A stretch of 32,215 nucleotides of DNA from an uncultured Myxococcales bacterium. Its GTDB lineage: Bacteria; Myxococcota_A; Polyangia; Palsa-1104; JAEUJZ01. A model generated the notes under the pieces. It saw nothing but the letters and a program-made list of their open reading frames with translations, did not search any database and was not told the origin of the DNA. Every line of letters starts with the position of its first letter. Within the stretch, counting starts at the first letter, position 1. The translations under genes were made by a program, and so were the position numbers. The stretch lies in the NCBI GenBank assembly GCA_937868485.1, contig CALMML010000005.1, positions 1 through 32,215 of the forward strand. Reading direction: 5' to 3'. Shown here piece by piece: positions 30,389-32,215 of this stretch.

Positions 30389-31687
30389 ATGCTCGATCGG
30401 GTCGGATCCTGTCGTATTGAGGGCGAGATCGCGTCCGGCGGGATGGCGGTCTTGTACCGAGCGGTGCAAGAGACGCTGGGTCGCCCGGTTGCGGTCAAAG
30501 CGCTCAAGACAGCGGTGCAAGAAGACGCGGCGTTTGCGGAGCGCTTCGAGCGAGAGGCGCGCACGCTGGCGCAGCTTCAGCACGAAAACCTGATCCACGT
30601 CTACGAGTTCTATAAAGAGCACGGCGCGCTGTTTATCGTGATGGAGCTGGTCGATGGCATTGACCTGTACGACCTGCTGGAAAAGGTGCCGCGTCTACCG
30701 CCGACCGTCGCGGCCTGCATTGCACTGCAAGTGGCGCGGGCGCTCACCTATCTGCACACGATGGGCGTCCTGCATCGCGACCTCAAGCCTGCCAACGTCC
30801 TTTTGTCGAAGAGCGGGATCGTGAAGCTCGGCGACTTTGGCATCGCCGACGACCCGCGCTATTCAGGTGACTTGACCGCGACGGGCGCGACGCTTGGCAC
30901 ACCCAGCTACATGAGCCCCGAACAGATCCTGGGCGAGCGGCTCGACTGGCGATCCGATCAGTTTTCGCTCGGGATTGTGCTGTACCAGATGCTGGTGGGA
31001 CGCAAGCCGTTTGCCGAAGACGCGCTGCACTCGCTGCCGGAAAAGATTCGAACGCAAGCGCCGCCATCGCTCGGGAAGCTGTGCCCGGACGCGCCGCCCG
31101 CGCTGCTGCGGATCGTCGAGCGCTGCCTGCGCAAAAAGCGAGATCAGCGCTATCGGACGCCCGAGCAGCTGCTTATCGCGCTGGAAGGGTTTGTGAGCGA
31201 GCACGTCGGCGAGAGCGGTCAAGCCTGCATCGTACGCTTCTTGGTCGAGCGCGGTCTGTTGCCGCCCGCCGAGCTAGAGACGCTGCCAGAAAAGAAAGTG
31301 GTGCGTCGCAAGGTCCGATTGAGCGTGCCGCCGGGGCTTCGGACGCCGCTTTGGCATGCCGGGCTGCTGGTGCTGATGCTGATCCTGGTCCAAGGCGTGC
31401 GCTCGGTGCCGCTTGGGATGCCGCGATCGCCGCTGGCTTTGGCCACGGAGCCTGACGCGAAGGTGGCGCAGCTTCTGGTGCTGGTGGACCCGTGGGCCGA
31501 GGTGCTGATCGACGGTCAAAAGGTCGAGACGACACCGTTTGCGCGGCCTCTGCGACTGCGGGCGGGCCGACGCTACCTAGAGCTGCGTGGTCCGTCTTTT
31601 AAGCCGGTGCGACAAGCGCTGGATCTTCAGCCGGGCGACAGCCGTGTGCTCCAGGTTCAGATGTCGCTCCTCAGCAAGGGAAGCTGA
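30389..31687 (+). CDS. Membrane-anchored Ser/Thr protein kinase with PEGA domain
   Basis: A 432-residue Hanks-type kinase. Residues 9-275 are the kinase domain with a Gly-rich loop (IASGGMAVLYRA), the ATP-binding Lys37 (VAVKALK), Glu56, the catalytic HRDLKPAN (129-136, Asp131) and DFG (149-151); GTPSYMSPEQ is the activation-segment end, so all catalytic residues are intact. After a linker rich in Lys/Arg there is one span (about 321-336, LVLMLILVQGV), then an extracytoplasmic PEGA-type beta domain (about 360-425, VDPWAEVLIDGQKVETTPF and LELRGPSF). This layout is common in Myxococcota and suggests an outside-to-inside or envelope-linked signal. AAAGAGAT lies close to the ATG. The secreted TPR-like gene overlaps its stop by one base. 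Confidence 0.93.
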   Translation: MLDRVGSCRIEGEIASGGMAVLYRAVQETLGRPVAVKALKTAVQEDAAFAERFEREARTLAQLQHENLIHVYEFYKEHGALFIVMELVDGIDLYDLLEKVPRLPPTVAACIALQVARALTYLHTMGVLHRDLKPANVLLSKSGIVKLGDFGIADDPRYSGDLTATGATLGTPSYMSPEQILGERLDWRSDQFSLGIVLYQMLVGRKPFAEDALHSLPEKIRTQAPPSLGKLCPDAPPALLRIVERCLRKKRDQRYRTPEQLLIALEGFVSEHVGESGQACIVRFLVERGLLPPAELETLPEKKVVRRKVRLSVPPGLRTPLWHAGLLVLMLILVQGVRSVPLGMPRSPLALATEPDAKVAQLLVLVDPWAEVLIDGQKVETTPFARPLRLRAGRRYLELRGPSFKPVRQALDLQPGDSRVLQVQMSLLSKGS

Positions 31688-32148
31688 TGCGGGGTCTTGT
31701 GCTGTGGGCGGGGCTTATCGGGCTGTGGCCAGTGACGGGAAGCCTTGCGGCATCGCCCGTGAGCAAAGCGGGGCCGGTGCGCAGGGTGGCGCCGGTACGC
31801 GCAAAGGCGCTGGCTGGGATTCCTCGGGAAGATGGACGGCCTGTCAAAGAAGACCGAGGCCGCATTGAGTCGCGGATTGCCGCCGCGCGGGGCCAAGCGC
31901 AAAAAGGCCAGTACAGCGAGGCGGTGCTTTCGCTGACCAAGGCCTTTGCCGAGACGCAGCCATCGCTGGAACAGCAGATTGCGATCTATGAGCTGCTCGC
32001 AACGTGCTACGTGGCGCTCGGCGAGCTGGATCTGGCGGTCGGCAGCTTCACCGAAGTGCTGCGTCGCAGGCCGGACTTCACGCTCGACCCGATCCGCACA
32101 AGCCCCAAGGTCCGCGCCGCCCTGGAAACCGCCAAGAGCCACTTCTAG
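31687..32148 (+). CDS. Secreted TPR-like protein coupled to the kinase gene
   Basis: A 153-residue protein. The N-terminus is a signal peptide (MRGLVLWAGLIGLWPVTGSL, cleavage near AASP). After a basic, Pro/Ala-rich linker the C-terminal 95 residues form two TPR-type helical hairpins (IAAARGQAQKGQYSEAVLSL and AIYELLATCYVALGELDLAV, followed by SFTEVLRRRPDFTLDP), a motif used for protein-protein contacts. Its ATG shares a base with the kinase stop (TGATG), so translation is coupled. It probably sits in the periplasm near the kinase PEGA domain and could modulate it or act with the same envelope machine; this is inferred from overlap, not from homology. Confidence 0.85.
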   Translation: MRGLVLWAGLIGLWPVTGSLAASPVSKAGPVRRVAPVRAKALAGIPREDGRPVKEDRGRIESRIAAARGQAQKGQYSEAVLSLTKAFAETQPSLEQQIAIYELLATCYVALGELDLAVGSFTEVLRRRPDFTLDPIRTSPKVRAALETAKSHF

Positions 32149-32164
32149 CGAAGCCTCTGGAGGT

Positions 32165-32215
32165 CAAAAGGGAAGCTCGCGAGCTTGCCAGGTGCCCTCT
32201 ACAGGGCAAAAGGGA
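32165..32215. repeat. Hairpins within a 42-bp-spaced direct repeat at the right edge
   Basis: CAAAAGGGA occurs at 32165-32173 and again at 32207-32215, 42 bases apart. Between them are a perfect 14-base palindrome AAGCTCGCGAGCTT (32173-32186) and a hairpin TGCCCT-CTAC-AGGGCA (32193-32208). There is no T-run, so a standard terminator is unlikely. The window ends inside the second copy, so whether this is a tandem repeat array, a REP-like element or chance cannot be decided. Confidence 0.4.

Overview
The window is a gene-dense stretch of a Gram-negative bacterial chromosome (GC-rich, roughly 60%). I find 25 protein-coding genes, one cut by the left edge, with no intergenic gap above about 200 bases and no tRNA, rRNA, IS element or CRISPR array. 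The gene content points to Myxococcota or a related deltaproteobacterial lineage: a Myxococcus EncA-like encapsulin with a ferritin-like cargo, PEGA-domain proteins, a membrane-anchored Ser/Thr kinase, a Gld-type ABC system, a FliH/FliI-like pair without other flagellar genes, ThyX, and TamB. Genus cannot be told from the sequence.

Layout. 3-1544: partial PEGA/TPR-like membrane protein. 1641-4422: co-directional run of an encapsulated-ferritin cargo gene, the encapsulin shell, a hyperacidic 96-aa protein, a stand-alone biotin carrier protein and a lipoprotein. The first two form a clear iron-storage nanocompartment locus; the other three are linked only by position. 4500-9443: ABC operon (ATPase, permease, GldG-like protein, DUF4340-like protein), preceded by a sigma70-like promoter carrying a perfect 20-bp palindrome and closed by a hairpin terminator. 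9445-11468 (minus): SctN/FliI-type ATPase and SctL/FliH-type stator. 11505-16628: very large TamB-like protein. 16701-19542: S-adenosylhomocysteinase and a Tat-exported PHP-domain protein.

19583-20971 (minus): a membrane protein with an internal duplication and an unrecognised acidic protein. 21175-21906: metallophosphoesterase. 21912-24654 (minus): cupin and TonB-dependent receptor. 24677-27996: rhomboid protease, orphan sensor histidine kinase, flavin-dependent thymidylate synthase. 28019-30243 (minus): ECF sigma factor translationally coupled to a zinc-finger anti-sigma factor. 30389-32148: Ser/Thr kinase with a C-terminal PEGA domain coupled to a secreted TPR-like protein. The last about 50 bases hold two hairpins inside a 42-bp-spaced direct repeat that may be the start of a repeat element.

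The most interesting parts are the encapsulin locus with its hyperacidic neighbour, the palindromic operator in front of the Gld-type operon, the isolated SctL/SctN pair, and several genes whose -10-like hexamers lie so close to the start codon that leaderless transcripts are likely. All assignments rest on motif reading; no database search was run.
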